From: Xanthostigma xanthostigma
Taxonomy: Eukaryota; Arthropoda; Insecta; Raphidioptera; Raphidiidae
Assembly: GCA_963575645.1 (NCBI GenBank)
Contig: OY754467.1
Coordinates: 31,989,108 to 32,053,107, forward strand
Length of the DNA: 64,000 nt
Direction: 5' to 3'
Within the stretch, counting starts at the first letter, position 1. Every line of letters starts with the position of its first letter. Both the position numbers and the translations under genes were made by a program. Below, one piece after another: positions 56,020 to 64,000 of this stretch. The notes beneath the pieces were generated by a model. That model was not told the DNA's origin. It saw only the letters and a program-made list of their open reading frames with translations, and ran no database searches.

Positions 56020-56340
56020 TTAAACGAGCTAATCTTGTATCTACCTATGTACCTATCTATGTACCTATGTCCCTAAATATTTTCTCGAAAACGGCCCTAA
56101 CGATTTGGATGAAATTTACTGAAAAGGGATTTTGGGGGGCAAAAAATCGTTTTAGCTAGGTCTCATCTCTCGAAAAAATCGTTTTCTTACAAATTTTATT
56201 ATTATAAAAATCAATTTTTTGACGTATGAAAATACTTAAATATTGTAAGTAGGTTTTGGAATTTTATACAAACAATGAGCATATAAGTATTTTATTTAAC
56301 TTTCCGAGCAAAGCTCGGTCACCCAGCTACTACTATACTT
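56020..56340 (+). repeat. Retroelement-tail-like repeat
   Basis: 'acggccctaacgatttgg', 'gaaatttactgaaaagggat' and the ending 'ccgagcaaagctcggtcacc' followed by 'cagctactactata' have the character of a widespread insect LINE/SINE tail. (tacctatgta)n microsatellite-like sequence lies at 56040-56075. Confidence 0.5.
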
Positions 56341-56359
56341 ATATGATCACACTCTAAGG

Positions 56360-56626
56360 CAGGCCTGGGCAAATGGCGGCCCGCGGGCCGGATCCGGCCC
56401 GCGAAGCATTTTAGAAAATTTTAGAAAAATAGTAAAGTGCGGAAATAGAATGTGGGGACTTTTTTTTTCTTTTTTTTTGCTCTCCAAATGCGGAAATAGA
56501 ATGTGAGGACCTTTTTTTTTGTCTGCAAATTTTTGGCCCGCGGTGAAATTTTCATCAGCCATACGGCCCGCGGTCAAATTTTCATCAGCTATGTGGCCCG
56601 CCGATCAAAAGATTTGCCCGCCCCTG
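56360..56626. mobile_element. hAT-type MITE, 267 bp
   Basis: Ends CAGGCCTGGGCAAA and the complement of CAGGGGCGGGCAAA are flanked by the perfect 8-bp duplication CTCTAAGG (56352-56359 and 56627-56634). The 'ggcggcccgcgggccggatc' segment is typical of a hAT non-autonomous family seen in many animals, as I recall. It lies 243 bp downstream of the Smurf stop codon, possibly within its 3' UTR region. Confidence 0.92.
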
Positions 56627-56868
56627 CTCTAAGGTTATCGTCAAAACGAATTTTTTGACAATGTTTTCTGCAATCCAGCATAAGTCAGGTTGTTAAGTTG
56701 TAAGGTCTGTCTGAGTAATAGAATTGAAGAACAAATATTCTCAATTTTGGAATAAAAAAAAAATAAATAAGAAACAATACTCTACAATAAAAACAACTAC
56801 TTGATACTCTACGCTCAAACTTGTATCTCATTATTATTGCATCGTCTGCCGTTCTGCAAATCGAGTAA

Positions 56869-57150
56869 CTACTCGACAGCAAAACCGCAAGTTTCTTCAA
56901 CGGCTTGCGTAAGTTTATCGGCGAGTTTTTTATATGAATCGTAAGGCGGTATGTCGATACGGTTAAAGCAGGTGTGTGCTTTGGGAAGATTCTCTGGCGG
57001 CGCTTCGACACAATGTATTGTAAATAGTCTAGGACCGGCCGCACCTGTCGAACCTTGCAAAGCACGAAAGCCTTGTAACGGAACCCTAGAAGAACCGGTG
57101 ACGAACTGGAGAAGGCGTGCGCGCGTTTCTTCTGGATACGATTCAACAAC
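56869..57150 (-). CDS. Smurf: Smurf terminal exon with catalytic cysteine
   Basis: After the acceptor 'tttttaaacag' the exon encodes 93 residues from '[15 protein letters not shown]' to 'CGFAVE' and TAG (56871-56869). It includes '[12 protein letters not shown]' and the active-site 'HTCFNR'. The upstream 16 codons of the open frame lie in the intron. Confidence 0.94.
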   Translation of the reverse strand, partial: VVESYPEETRARLLQFVTGSSRVPLQGFRALQGSTGAAGPRLFTIHCVEAPPENLPKAHTCFNRIDIPPYDSYKKLADKLTQAVEETCGFAVE

Positions 57151-60100
57151 CTGTTTAAAAATAACAAAATTGTACGATTCTGACAGACTGCTTATCAAAC
57201 ACTAACTACCCTGGATAAAAGTGGATAATTTTCAGCAGGGTAATGTCTTATGGGACATCCAAAAAATATAAGAAGCCATAATTAATAATTATACATATCG
57301 ATTACTTTTTTTATGTACACATTACCTTATGACGTATTTTAACCTGAACTTTTTATTTTACAAAGGTAATGCATTTGTTATACGAATATTTTCTCGTTTG
57401 AATTACATTTCGGCTGAAAGGGAAATGTTAACTAAAGATAGCGACATTAGATATGTTCCAACCTGCTCTAAATTGACATTTATAAAACCGTAACGAAATT
57501 ATTTGAGCCGGTTTTGTACGCATGCGTCGACTTTGCATTGTTTTGTGACGGTAGATACATTGACAATGGTTTAAACGCTTTTGTGAGCGTTTTGTGATCA
57601 AAAAGTGAGAGGGAGGGATACTGAGGTAATCAGCACTTTGACATTTAGGGGGGTAAAATACAAAATGTTTGTTATGAAACTAAAAATGCGTCATGATAAA
57701 TGACAAATTTGTTTGCCACAAGCATGGTTTCTGTTTCATTTTGGTCGTGTGTCCCACAACAAAGCGTTATTTACATTTTTTTAACATCAGAAAAAATATC
57801 GCCATCATCTTCGTCAGTCATATTTTTAATTTAATTCAAGAAGGAAAGCACGTGTTTTGTTTATAAACCAGAAACTACCTAATTATTAAACAGACATAAA
57901 TCAGAAAGACAAATAATTTACAGAGACAAACGTAACAAAGCGCTTAATGTGTAAGTCAGTTGCCACAGTTTCATGTTTAGATCATGAACCAAAATGATAG
58001 TATCGAAACCGTTACCAAACTGTCACAAATTCCGTTGGAACGCCTAAAGGATACTTCAACAACAGTCCATATCTCTGTTGGAACTCGTTTTAGCTACTGC
58101 GCATGGCCGTGACGACAATATTACCATTCACAAAGAGGTTGGAACATAGCTATTTAAAACACGAAGCTTAGATAAGGTTTGAAAAAATGGCGGCAAGTTC
58201 TACTACATATTCTGAAAAAACATGTTCTCCAAAAATACCCGATTTTCTGGACTACAAATTATGTACACATAAAAAATTTCCTCAAAAAAAACATATTAAC
58301 AAATAGTGAGGTTAACAGTGAATGGAATATGTGCACTCTTTACCTAACTCAAACTAATAAATATAGTTTAAAAAAAACTAAAAAACACGCTTTATATCAA
58401 ACTAAAAAGTGAAAAATAAATATAGTTTAAAAAAAACTAAAAAACACGCTTTATGTCGAACTAAAAAGTAAAAAATATTTTTTTAAAAATAAGCTTAAAA
58501 AGCGTGGGGCGCTTTGTTCCACATTTTCGTACATCGAGCGCCCCACGCTTTTTAAACTTATTTTAAAAAAATTATTTTTTACTTTTTAGTTCGATATAAA
58601 GCGTGTTTTTTAGTTTTTTTTAAACTATATTTATTTTTCACTTTTTAATTTGATATAAAGCGTGTTTTTTAGTTTTTTTTTTAAACTATATTTATTTTCC
58701 ACTTTTTAGTTCGATTTATTTTCAAAAATTTGCTGAAAAAAATCAATTTTTTTTCGGCGTGGACGGGATTAGAACCCACGACCCGTGATGCCGAAAGTTG
58801 ACGTCAGCGAAGACCCGTGCCTTAGACCGCACGGCTGTCAGTGTACTTACTGTGATGGCATATTATACCGCTATATAAACGACTTGTTGTAGTCAAAATG
58901 AAAGTTACAAACATACATACATACATACAAACTTACAAATGAAGTTAATATAAAGCATGTAATAAAATGTCACTTGCCTGCCAAAACCATTGGACTACAG
59001 GAGTTTCAGGTGTGCAATGTTTGAGTCGCGTATGCTGCCTCCAATCGGCCACATCGATACTGCTAATGCCACCTATCAGCAGTTCCAGTTCACGTTCATC
59101 AAACGGTCTTAACAATGCTGCCGGTATTAATTCAGAAAATCCTTAAAAAAAAATAGAAAACAAAAAAATATAATCTACATTTATTCAACCGACTTACATA
59201 TTTTCTTTTATTAATTGAAATTTTTGTTCACAGATGTGTCATCATTACAGTGGAACTTCGTTAATTCAAAGTCAAAGGGATTGGTCCAAAACTTCAAGTC
59301 AATGAGACTTCGGGTTATCAAATTTTTTAAGTTTATGTCGTCACTTTTTTTACAAGGGACCAGCCAAGAAATCCGTATTATCAGAGTTCAAATTAACGAA
59401 GTTCCACTGTATTTTTCTTTTTATGTTATTTCATCTGGACGGCTGGGAGGCGTTCAAAACTAGCAACCAAACATATAACTGTTCACAATTCTACAATTTC
59501 CCATTTATATTTAATCTTATCAAATTTTTATTTCAATAATGTCAAAGGCTTACCTTTTTGTAAAGCAAGGAACTGTTGTTCAATACCCCTCATAAATCTA
59601 TAGTTAACATACAGTTTGACGTATTCTCTTTTATTATCTTCAGTTACTTGTATAGCGGCTCCACCTGGCTTCAACTCATGCGTTTTGAGCACTCCGAAGC
59701 TACTGCACTCGACACTGAACGTTGTGTCGATAACGCCATCGATTTTGTTATCCCTTACAAATAAATAACAAGCTTATTAGAAAAATTTATTATTCAAACA
59801 ATGTCACTGTCGGGATTCCAACCCGAATGTTCCACTATCGCGGCGATTGAATTATCAATTATTCTACAGTGACACATCTAAACAAATCAACTTTCTCATA
59901 ATAAAGCATTTTGCAACAGTATTCCACATCCTCTGAAAGCTAATTTTACATTCGGCATCGTTAGAATATGAACATCTACTCAATCTAGAGCTAAGTCTAA
60001 GATTGGATCAAAAGTGACACTTTTCCTATTATTAATTTAATATCGAAAATTTTAATAATGATTAATAAATTACCTAAATCCTATAAATTAATAGCTTCAT

Positions 60101-63100
60101 TCAGGAACAAGAATGTAGGTTTAAATATATATTCGCAAATACTAAACGCGGCTCCTGTATGGCATGCAGCGACAGAGAATAAAACACGAATAAAGAAGTT
60201 GACACGACTCCAACGGCTAAGGTCAATTAAAATATGCAGCGCATATAGAACCATCTCAACAGAAGCGGGTATCCTACCAATAGAATACATAATATGGGAA
60301 AGAGCTGGCAAATATCATGGAGAGCAGACAGACGATCCAATCTCAAATTGGCAGGAAAAGTGGGAAACCGCAACTACCGGTAGATGGACCTACAGGTTAA
60401 TATCCGACATTCTGAAGTGGAAGAACCGGCCCTATGGAGAAGTAGATTACTTTTTGACTCAGGCTCTGCCAGGAAATGGATGCTTTAAGAAATACCTTTA
60501 TGATAGAAAGAGAGCAGATACTGTGGAGAGACAGACGACGCAGAACATACTCTGTTCATCTGTTCCAGATGGGATGTATGCAGAATTAACTACAATCCTC
60601 AAACAGGACACACATTTAATGACACGAACAAAACAGACTTGTGCGCATCTGAGAAAGCATGGAAACTGGCATGCGATACATAATTGAAACCAAAGAGATA
60701 GAAAGTCGATAGGGTGATTTCAAGGCAGCTTCCCTACTGAAGTAATGCGAGAGAGGTTTCCAGTGGGAGAAGTCAGTGAGTGAAGGGGGTTTTAGCCAGT
60801 AGGTGTCCGGCACTACCTGATGGTGTTCATGAAGGATTTCCCCCTCACATAAAAAAAAAGGTTTAAATATATGAGTCTTGACAGTAACATTGTTTGAATA
60901 ATATTTTTTTCTAATATTGTATTAAATTGTCTACAATGGGTGTTTCATAATACAATACTATAGCTATAAATTAGCATAATATTTAAACCTAAGTTTTTAT
61001 TGCCTAATGAAAGTATTAATTTGTGATTTATGAAGTTTCAGTGAACTTTCAATTATCTGGAGAACCGATTATACGAGTGCGGGTTAACCGCGAATGTATG
61101 CGCGTGTTAACAAATATCTCTGCTGACAATTATATGTGTATCAGAGACTATTTTTAAAATATCATACTTTACTGTATTTATTTTATAGATAGTTATATTA
61201 CTAGCGACTTAGGTCTCGTTTAGAACAGCTTTATAGCTACCACGCAGCTTCGTTTATCCATGGTGATATAAACTAGTCTAGCAACCTTCAAAATATAGCC
61301 ACAGGAAAAAGCTGTACCAGGCAGTACAATCAGGGCCCTCGTAAGGCCTCACGCCGCCCGCGTGCGGGTTCATAATTGACGCCCCTTATTGGGGATAAAC
61401 TCACTAGACGATATGTCAAATTGAAAAACGTTAAAAATCCTAAATAACTAATACTGTAAGTGCAATTAATAGAAACTTTATTTCTTATAAATAAACTGTA
61501 AAAAAAATTATTTAAACATTGTTATGTAAAATAATTCAAACGAAACACAATCATTGTAACATAGAGCTAAATTTAATTGTGAAATATATTCAATTAAAAT
61601 GAAACACATTAAACAGTGAATTTTGAAAATTCACTCGTACAGAGTGAATTTCAAAAATTCTCTCTTCACGTTAAAAAAATCACTCCGCGGAGTAAACTGT
61701 TCTCTACAAAAACAGTTTACTCCGTGCGATTTTTCACGGCGTTCTTCTCCTGTCGTAATGAGAGACAAATTTAGTTTCACCGCTGAGCTGAGAGAATTCA
61801 TTAAGTCAAAATAATCATTAGTTTATCAATTAGGAAAAATGAATACCAGTGCAATTAATAAAAACATAAATACCATTACGACTGAATGTGAATCCCCTGA
61901 AATTAACTTGCAATTTTTTCCGTATTACACTCACATGAGGGAAAGAATATATTATCAATTATATCATTCAGGTGCACAAGTCTTACGTAAAAAAGTATTT
62001 TGTTGATTGTAAAATACTTTACTTCACTCGCACTCTTGCAGGAATCGACAGGAAAATTCAAGATATAAACATACGCGGGAGTCTCCCAATAGGGGCGCCC
62101 TGTCTACGCGCTGATGTGAATTAACTATCGAATCGAAAATTGCGCGCGAAATATTTCGAATTCGAATTTCATTAAAAAATAAATAACTACTCGTAAGAGT
62201 TTTTACGCAGGCTTCAGTATGTAAATAAAATTGATATAATATCAGTTATATATTTTTTCTATACAGTACAAAAAACATAACACAACCAGGCCATTTGCCG
62301 CCCCTTGAATGTGCCGCCCGCGTGCATCGCACACATCGCACTATAGGGCGCGAGGGCCCTGAGTACAATAGTTCCAATAATAATAATACACCGCGAGCAA
62401 AAACTGTATTACATCAATTTGCAACCAGGCGAAACCGGAGAAGGCAGCTATGTCATTTCTAATAAAAATTATACTTACAGCATCCACGTAAGTGATCGAT
62501 GCAATTCAGGATCAACATATTCAATATCTTGAAGTACGATAGGTTTATTCAGAAGTTGTTTGTAGAACGGCATTGTGAAACCGCCCTCGAGATGGTGGCC
62601 ATGAAAAACAGCCATTCCCAATATACGACCGACAAAATGAAAATATGATAAATGTTCTGGATTTACGCCTGAAAAACGAAACAAATACAAAATACTTTAA
62701 TATTAATTACTTACTTACATATAACATAAAAGTTGATAAAAAAACGGAGTTAAAGATACTGTGTCATAAGTGTTATAAATAATCCATGCTACATGGTGCA
62801 GACACAATGTAATTTTTTCTCGTGCACCTACACCTTAATATATTATAGCAATTCGTTACAGCCTTTTTTTAGTTATGGCACTTTTTTGATTTACAGCCCA
62901 CAATGTTTAGTTATAACAACCAAAAAGAAGCAGAAAGCAAGAATCAATATTTGTTAGATGGCTTCTTGCTTTACAGCCAAAGGAACGTATCATGACCATA
63001 AAGCGCGGTATAGGGATATTTATCAATCGCGTATAAACAATAACACATAAGACAAAGCGAATTATAACAGAAGATACTTTTTAAAAAGTTGCTATACCTG

Positions 63101-63901
63101 AATCGGCATTAATTTGAAGAGTGTAATGGTCATCCCTGCTATACTGAAACAATCCGTACTGAGGATTTAGCATCTCTCTCGATAACAAATGTAGCCATTC
63201 ACGAGCAACGCCTCCATAATCCAAACCTTCTTCACCTCGAAACTTAACCATAAGCCGTTTCCTCATATCTTTAGGTCTCATCTTCATTATTAAACGGTAA
63301 GACTCTTCAAATATCTCGACTCGAGACACTTCGAGCCTACAATGACCACTTTGAGGCTGCAAAGCATTTAGTTCGGCTCTTAATGCACGCATTTTGCTGA
63401 CAAGGTCTCGTCTATATTTGGGTAACAATTCGGTGTCTTGCGGCAAGTCGGATATGTTATTTACATTCGGATTGTTTTCGTTTCCATTAGTTACAGTGGC
63501 CGTTGTTGTCGTAGTAGTGGTTGTAGTAGTTGCCGGTGTTGTTGTTGTTGTTGCCGTTGTGCTTCGAGAGGCTGTAGGAGACGTGGTGTTGTTTGTAACA
63601 GTTTGCCCATTAGTGTTTGTTACATTTGCTGCGTTATTATTTCTCTGCTGAATTAGAGAACACAGAATTTCACTTGTCAATCGTGGATCAGTGAACTGTG
63701 TCGTACGATTATTATGATCGACGAAATAAACTCTTCCAGAAGCTGTCTGTCTCATCTCCCAACCGGGAGGCAAGGGACCCAACTGATTGAGAGTTAAACC
63801 ATTTGGTGCTAAATCTCGAGGTATTCTTGGATCGTGCCATGTGGACACTCCGGACGGTATATGATAAAAGTAAACTTGGCCTTGCTGTGTTGTACGTAAT
63901 T
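56869..63901 (-). CDS. Smurf: Smurf, C2-WW-HECT E3 ubiquitin ligase, C-terminal five exons
   Basis: Exons in transcript order: 63901-63098, 62668-62479, 59753-59554, 59141-58978 and 57150-56869. Phases agree at every join. They encode the end of one WW domain ('[16 protein letters not shown]'), a complete WW domain ('LPPGW...TTQFTDPR', with Phe at the second Trp position as in Smurf relatives), a Thr-rich linker, and the entire HECT domain including '[17 protein letters not shown]', '[16 protein letters not shown]' and the catalytic Cys in 'HTCFN' (codon 56968-56970). It ends 'ETCGFAVE'. Smurf transfers ubiquitin to BMP/Dpp-pathway receptors and Smads and to RhoA-type targets. The upstream C2 domain and first WW exon(s) are outside the window. 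No disabling change is seen. Many mobile elements occupy its introns. Confidence 0.95.
58357..58715. mobile_element. Foldback element related to 17011-17262
   Basis: The core AGCGTGGGGCGCT (58501-58513) pairs with 58537-58549. Outward, the left arm has two and the right arm three copies of a 60-bp unit containing 'cgctttat', 'actaaaaagt' and 'aaatatagttta'. The two arms thus differ by a unit. The core and the 'gaactaaaaagtgaaaaat' part resemble the palindrome at 17011-17262. Confidence 0.75.
58757..58860 (-). repeat. tRNA-Leu-like pol III promoter sequence (SINE head)
   Basis: On the minus strand AGCCGTGCGGTCTAAGGC resembles the D-arm/A box of long-variable-arm tRNAs such as Leu, and GGTTCTAATCCC is a near-perfect B box about 45 bases later. 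The acceptor ends do not pair, so it is not a working tRNA. A tRNA-derived SINE head within a Smurf intron, in the gene's own orientation, is the best reading. Confidence 0.65.
58978..59141 (-). CDS. Smurf: Smurf HECT exon ending at a GC donor
   Basis: This 164-bp exon starts after 'ctatttttttttaag'. It encodes '[18 protein letters not shown]' through '[17 protein letters not shown]'. The donor reads CAG|GCAAGT, a GC-AG intron. The next exon continues in phase as 'VVESYPEE', matching the family's continuous 'WFWxxVE' stretch, so the GC site is the one used. Confidence 0.9.
59142..59553 (-). other. Smurf intron (412 bp)
   Basis: A standard GT-AG intron, almost half occupied by the pogo-type MITE at 59248-59409. 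Confidence 0.9.
59248..59409. mobile_element. Pogo/Tigger-type MITE, 162 bp
   Basis: Ends CAGTGGAACTTCGTTAATT and its complement at the right are flanked by TA (59246-59247 and 59410-59411). CAGTGGAAC termini with TA duplication are characteristic of pogo/Tigger elements. It is non-coding; the 82-codon frame over it is accidental. Confidence 0.88.
59554..59753 (-). CDS. Smurf: Smurf HECT exon
   Basis: This 200-bp exon starts after 'tttatttgtaag' and ends at the donor GTAAGC. It encodes from '[15 protein letters not shown]' to '[12 protein letters not shown]'. 'SVECSSFG' and 'HELKPGG' match the HECT N-lobe to C-lobe region of Smurf. No ATG-led frame covers it, so simple ORF calling misses it. 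Confidence 0.92.
59803..59873 (-). tRNA. tRNA-like cloverleaf, probably a pseudogene
   Basis: On the minus strand the 7-bp acceptor GTCACTG/CAGTGAC, the 4-bp D stem GAAT/ATTC and the 5-bp T stem TCGGG/CCCGA all pair perfectly. The T loop is TTGGAAT, where tRNAs have TTCGAAT. The anticodon stem is weak and the loop (CGCGATA) lacks the universal T33, so no amino acid can be assigned. It could be a decayed nuclear tRNA, a SINE remnant or a displaced organelle-type tRNA. Confidence 0.5.
60131..60687 (+). pseudogene. C-terminus of R1-like LINE ORF2 protein
   Basis: The open frame starting at 60058 enters the element at 60131. It reads 'NAAPVWHAA', '[21 protein letters not shown]', 'TGRWTYRLI' and '[22 protein letters not shown]', a pattern I know from the region downstream of the reverse transcriptase in R1-clade LINEs. 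The reverse-transcriptase core itself is missing by 5' truncation. The usual zinc-knuckle (CxxC) motif after this region is not seen. The first 24 residues of the open frame are flanking DNA. Confidence 0.85.
60131..60858 (+). mobile_element. 5'-truncated R1-like LINE with 14-bp target duplication
   Basis: The 728-bp insertion is flanked by AGGTTTAAATATAT at 60117-60130 and 60859-60872, and ends in a short poly(A) (60851-60859). Both the duplication and tail are hallmarks of target-primed reverse transcription, and the intact duplication implies a fairly young insertion. It lies antisense to Smurf within its intron. Confidence 0.92.
61331..62361. mobile_element. hAT-like element, 1031 bp, non-autonomous
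   Basis: Ends CAGGGCCCTCG / CGAGGGCCCTG are flanked by the perfect 8-bp duplication AGTACAAT (61323-61330 and 62362-62369). Subterminal 'cgccgcccgcgtgc' occurs near the left end and 'gccgcccgcgtgcatcg' near the right. The interior is AT-rich with two hairpins (about 61619-61655 and 61688-61723) and no transposase frame. It is the largest insertion in the Smurf introns. Confidence 0.9.
62479..62668 (-). CDS. Smurf: Smurf HECT exon
   Basis: This 190-bp exon lies between the acceptor 'tttcgttttcag' and the donor GTAAGT. It encodes '[17 protein letters not shown]...' to 'LHRSLTWML', with one Gly codon split at its start and a Leu codon split at its end. Confidence 0.93.
62669..63097 (-). other. 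Smurf intron (429 bp)
   Basis: A GT-AG intron without a recognisable insertion. Confidence 0.9.
63098..63901 (-). CDS. Smurf: Smurf exon: WW domains, Thr-rich linker, HECT start
   Basis: The acceptor is 'gttttgatag' (AG at 63903-63902). The first two bases complete a Glu codon begun in the previous exon. It ends ...GATTCAG before the donor GTATAGC. The linker (about 63600-63500) is a run of Thr/Ala codons derived from an (ACN)n microsatellite. The apparent start ATG upstream of 63901 lies in the intron and is not used. Confidence 0.93.
63500..63600 (-). repeat. (ACN)n microsatellite coding a Thr-rich linker
   Basis: On the minus strand successive ACN and GCN codons give Thr-Thr-...-Ala-Thr runs between the last WW domain and the HECT domain of Smurf. 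It remains in frame and probably forms a flexible, length-variable linker. Confidence 0.85.
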
Positions 63902-64000
63902 CTATCAAAACAACAAAAAAAAATATTATTGTTTAACAAAAACATACAATAACCCTAAAAAAATATTATTTGCGATTACAATTATTTATAATGCAGATTA
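63902..64000 (-). other. Smurf intron, cut by the window edge
   Basis: T-rich sequence (minus strand) leads to the acceptor at 63903-63902. The exon with the rest of the first WW domain lies beyond 64000. Confidence 0.85.

Larger units (their letters stand above)
57151..58977 (-). other. Smurf intron with GC donor
   Basis: This 1827-bp intron contains a palindromic element (58357-58715) and a tRNA-Leu-like SINE head (58757-58860), then a (CATA)n microsatellite at 58910-58935. The remaining 57.2-58.3 kb shows nothing recognisable. Confidence 0.88.
59754..62478 (-). other. Smurf intron (2725 bp)
   Basis: A GT-AG intron holding three separate insertions: a tRNA-like sequence (59803-59873), an R1-like LINE fragment (60131-60858) and a hAT-like element (61331-62361). 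The rest is AT-rich. Confidence 0.9.

Noticed and set aside
58757-58860. A functional tRNA-Leu gene
   Set aside because: A and B boxes are present, but acceptor strands do not pair and the anticodon arm is not formed.
63394-63656. Plus-strand frames rich in Val or Cys opposite the Smurf exon
   Set aside because: They are antisense readings of the Thr-codon microsatellite.

Overview
The window is eukaryotic and almost certainly from an insect. It holds two spliced protein-coding genes with GT-AG type introns, is AT-rich, and most of its length is transposable elements and their remains. Several dispersed repeats are of kinds I remember from moth and butterfly genomes: a short LINE/SINE-type tail at 9848-10178 and 39665-40010, the 'ggaggaggttctcaa' repeat at 20590, 28730 and 29490, and GGAACGTTACGCGTTA minisatellites. 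I therefore infer Lepidoptera, from recall and not from a search.

Layout. 1-20 kb has no recognisable host gene. It holds a 2.5 kb foldback element (167-2711), minisatellites, hairpins, a SINE-like family, a decayed LINE reverse-transcriptase fragment (12965-13765, minus strand) and a second foldback (17011-17262). 20.1-30.4 kb is a nest of repeats. A long inverted-repeat element (20150-29210, TA at both ends) carries a small cysteine-rich ORF. An apparently intact Ty3/gypsy retrotransposon (20671-26205) has inserted into its left arm, and a hAT-type MITE (27195-27572, 8-bp target duplication) into its interior. A smaller relative follows at 29480-30445. 30.7-41.9 kb holds a decayed pogo-like element, SINE and LINE tails, degenerate tandem repeats and a tRNA-derived SINE.

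The first host gene is a two-exon yellow/major royal jelly family gene on the plus strand (42248-44964, 545 aa). It has a signal peptide, the MRJP domain, a Pro/Gln/Ser/Tyr-rich tail and an unusual hydrophobic C-terminus. Then come about 12 kb without a gene but with several MITEs. The second host gene is on the minus strand (56869-63901): the last five exons of Smurf, a C2-WW-HECT ubiquitin ligase that tags BMP-pathway components. Its N-terminal exons lie beyond the right edge. One Smurf intron uses a GC donor. The Smurf introns also hold a palindromic element, two tRNA-like sequences, a pogo-type MITE, a 5'-truncated R1-like LINE and a 1 kb hAT-like element, most with intact target-site duplications.

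The yellow-family gene and Smurf are convergent neighbours with no evident functional link. The most informative material is the retrotransposon (one mismatch between 557-bp LTRs, a textbook -1 frameshift signal between gag and pol, an unoccupied copy of its target site elsewhere in the window) and the nested inverted-repeat element around it. I found no CRISPR array, operon, bacterial gene or rRNA gene.
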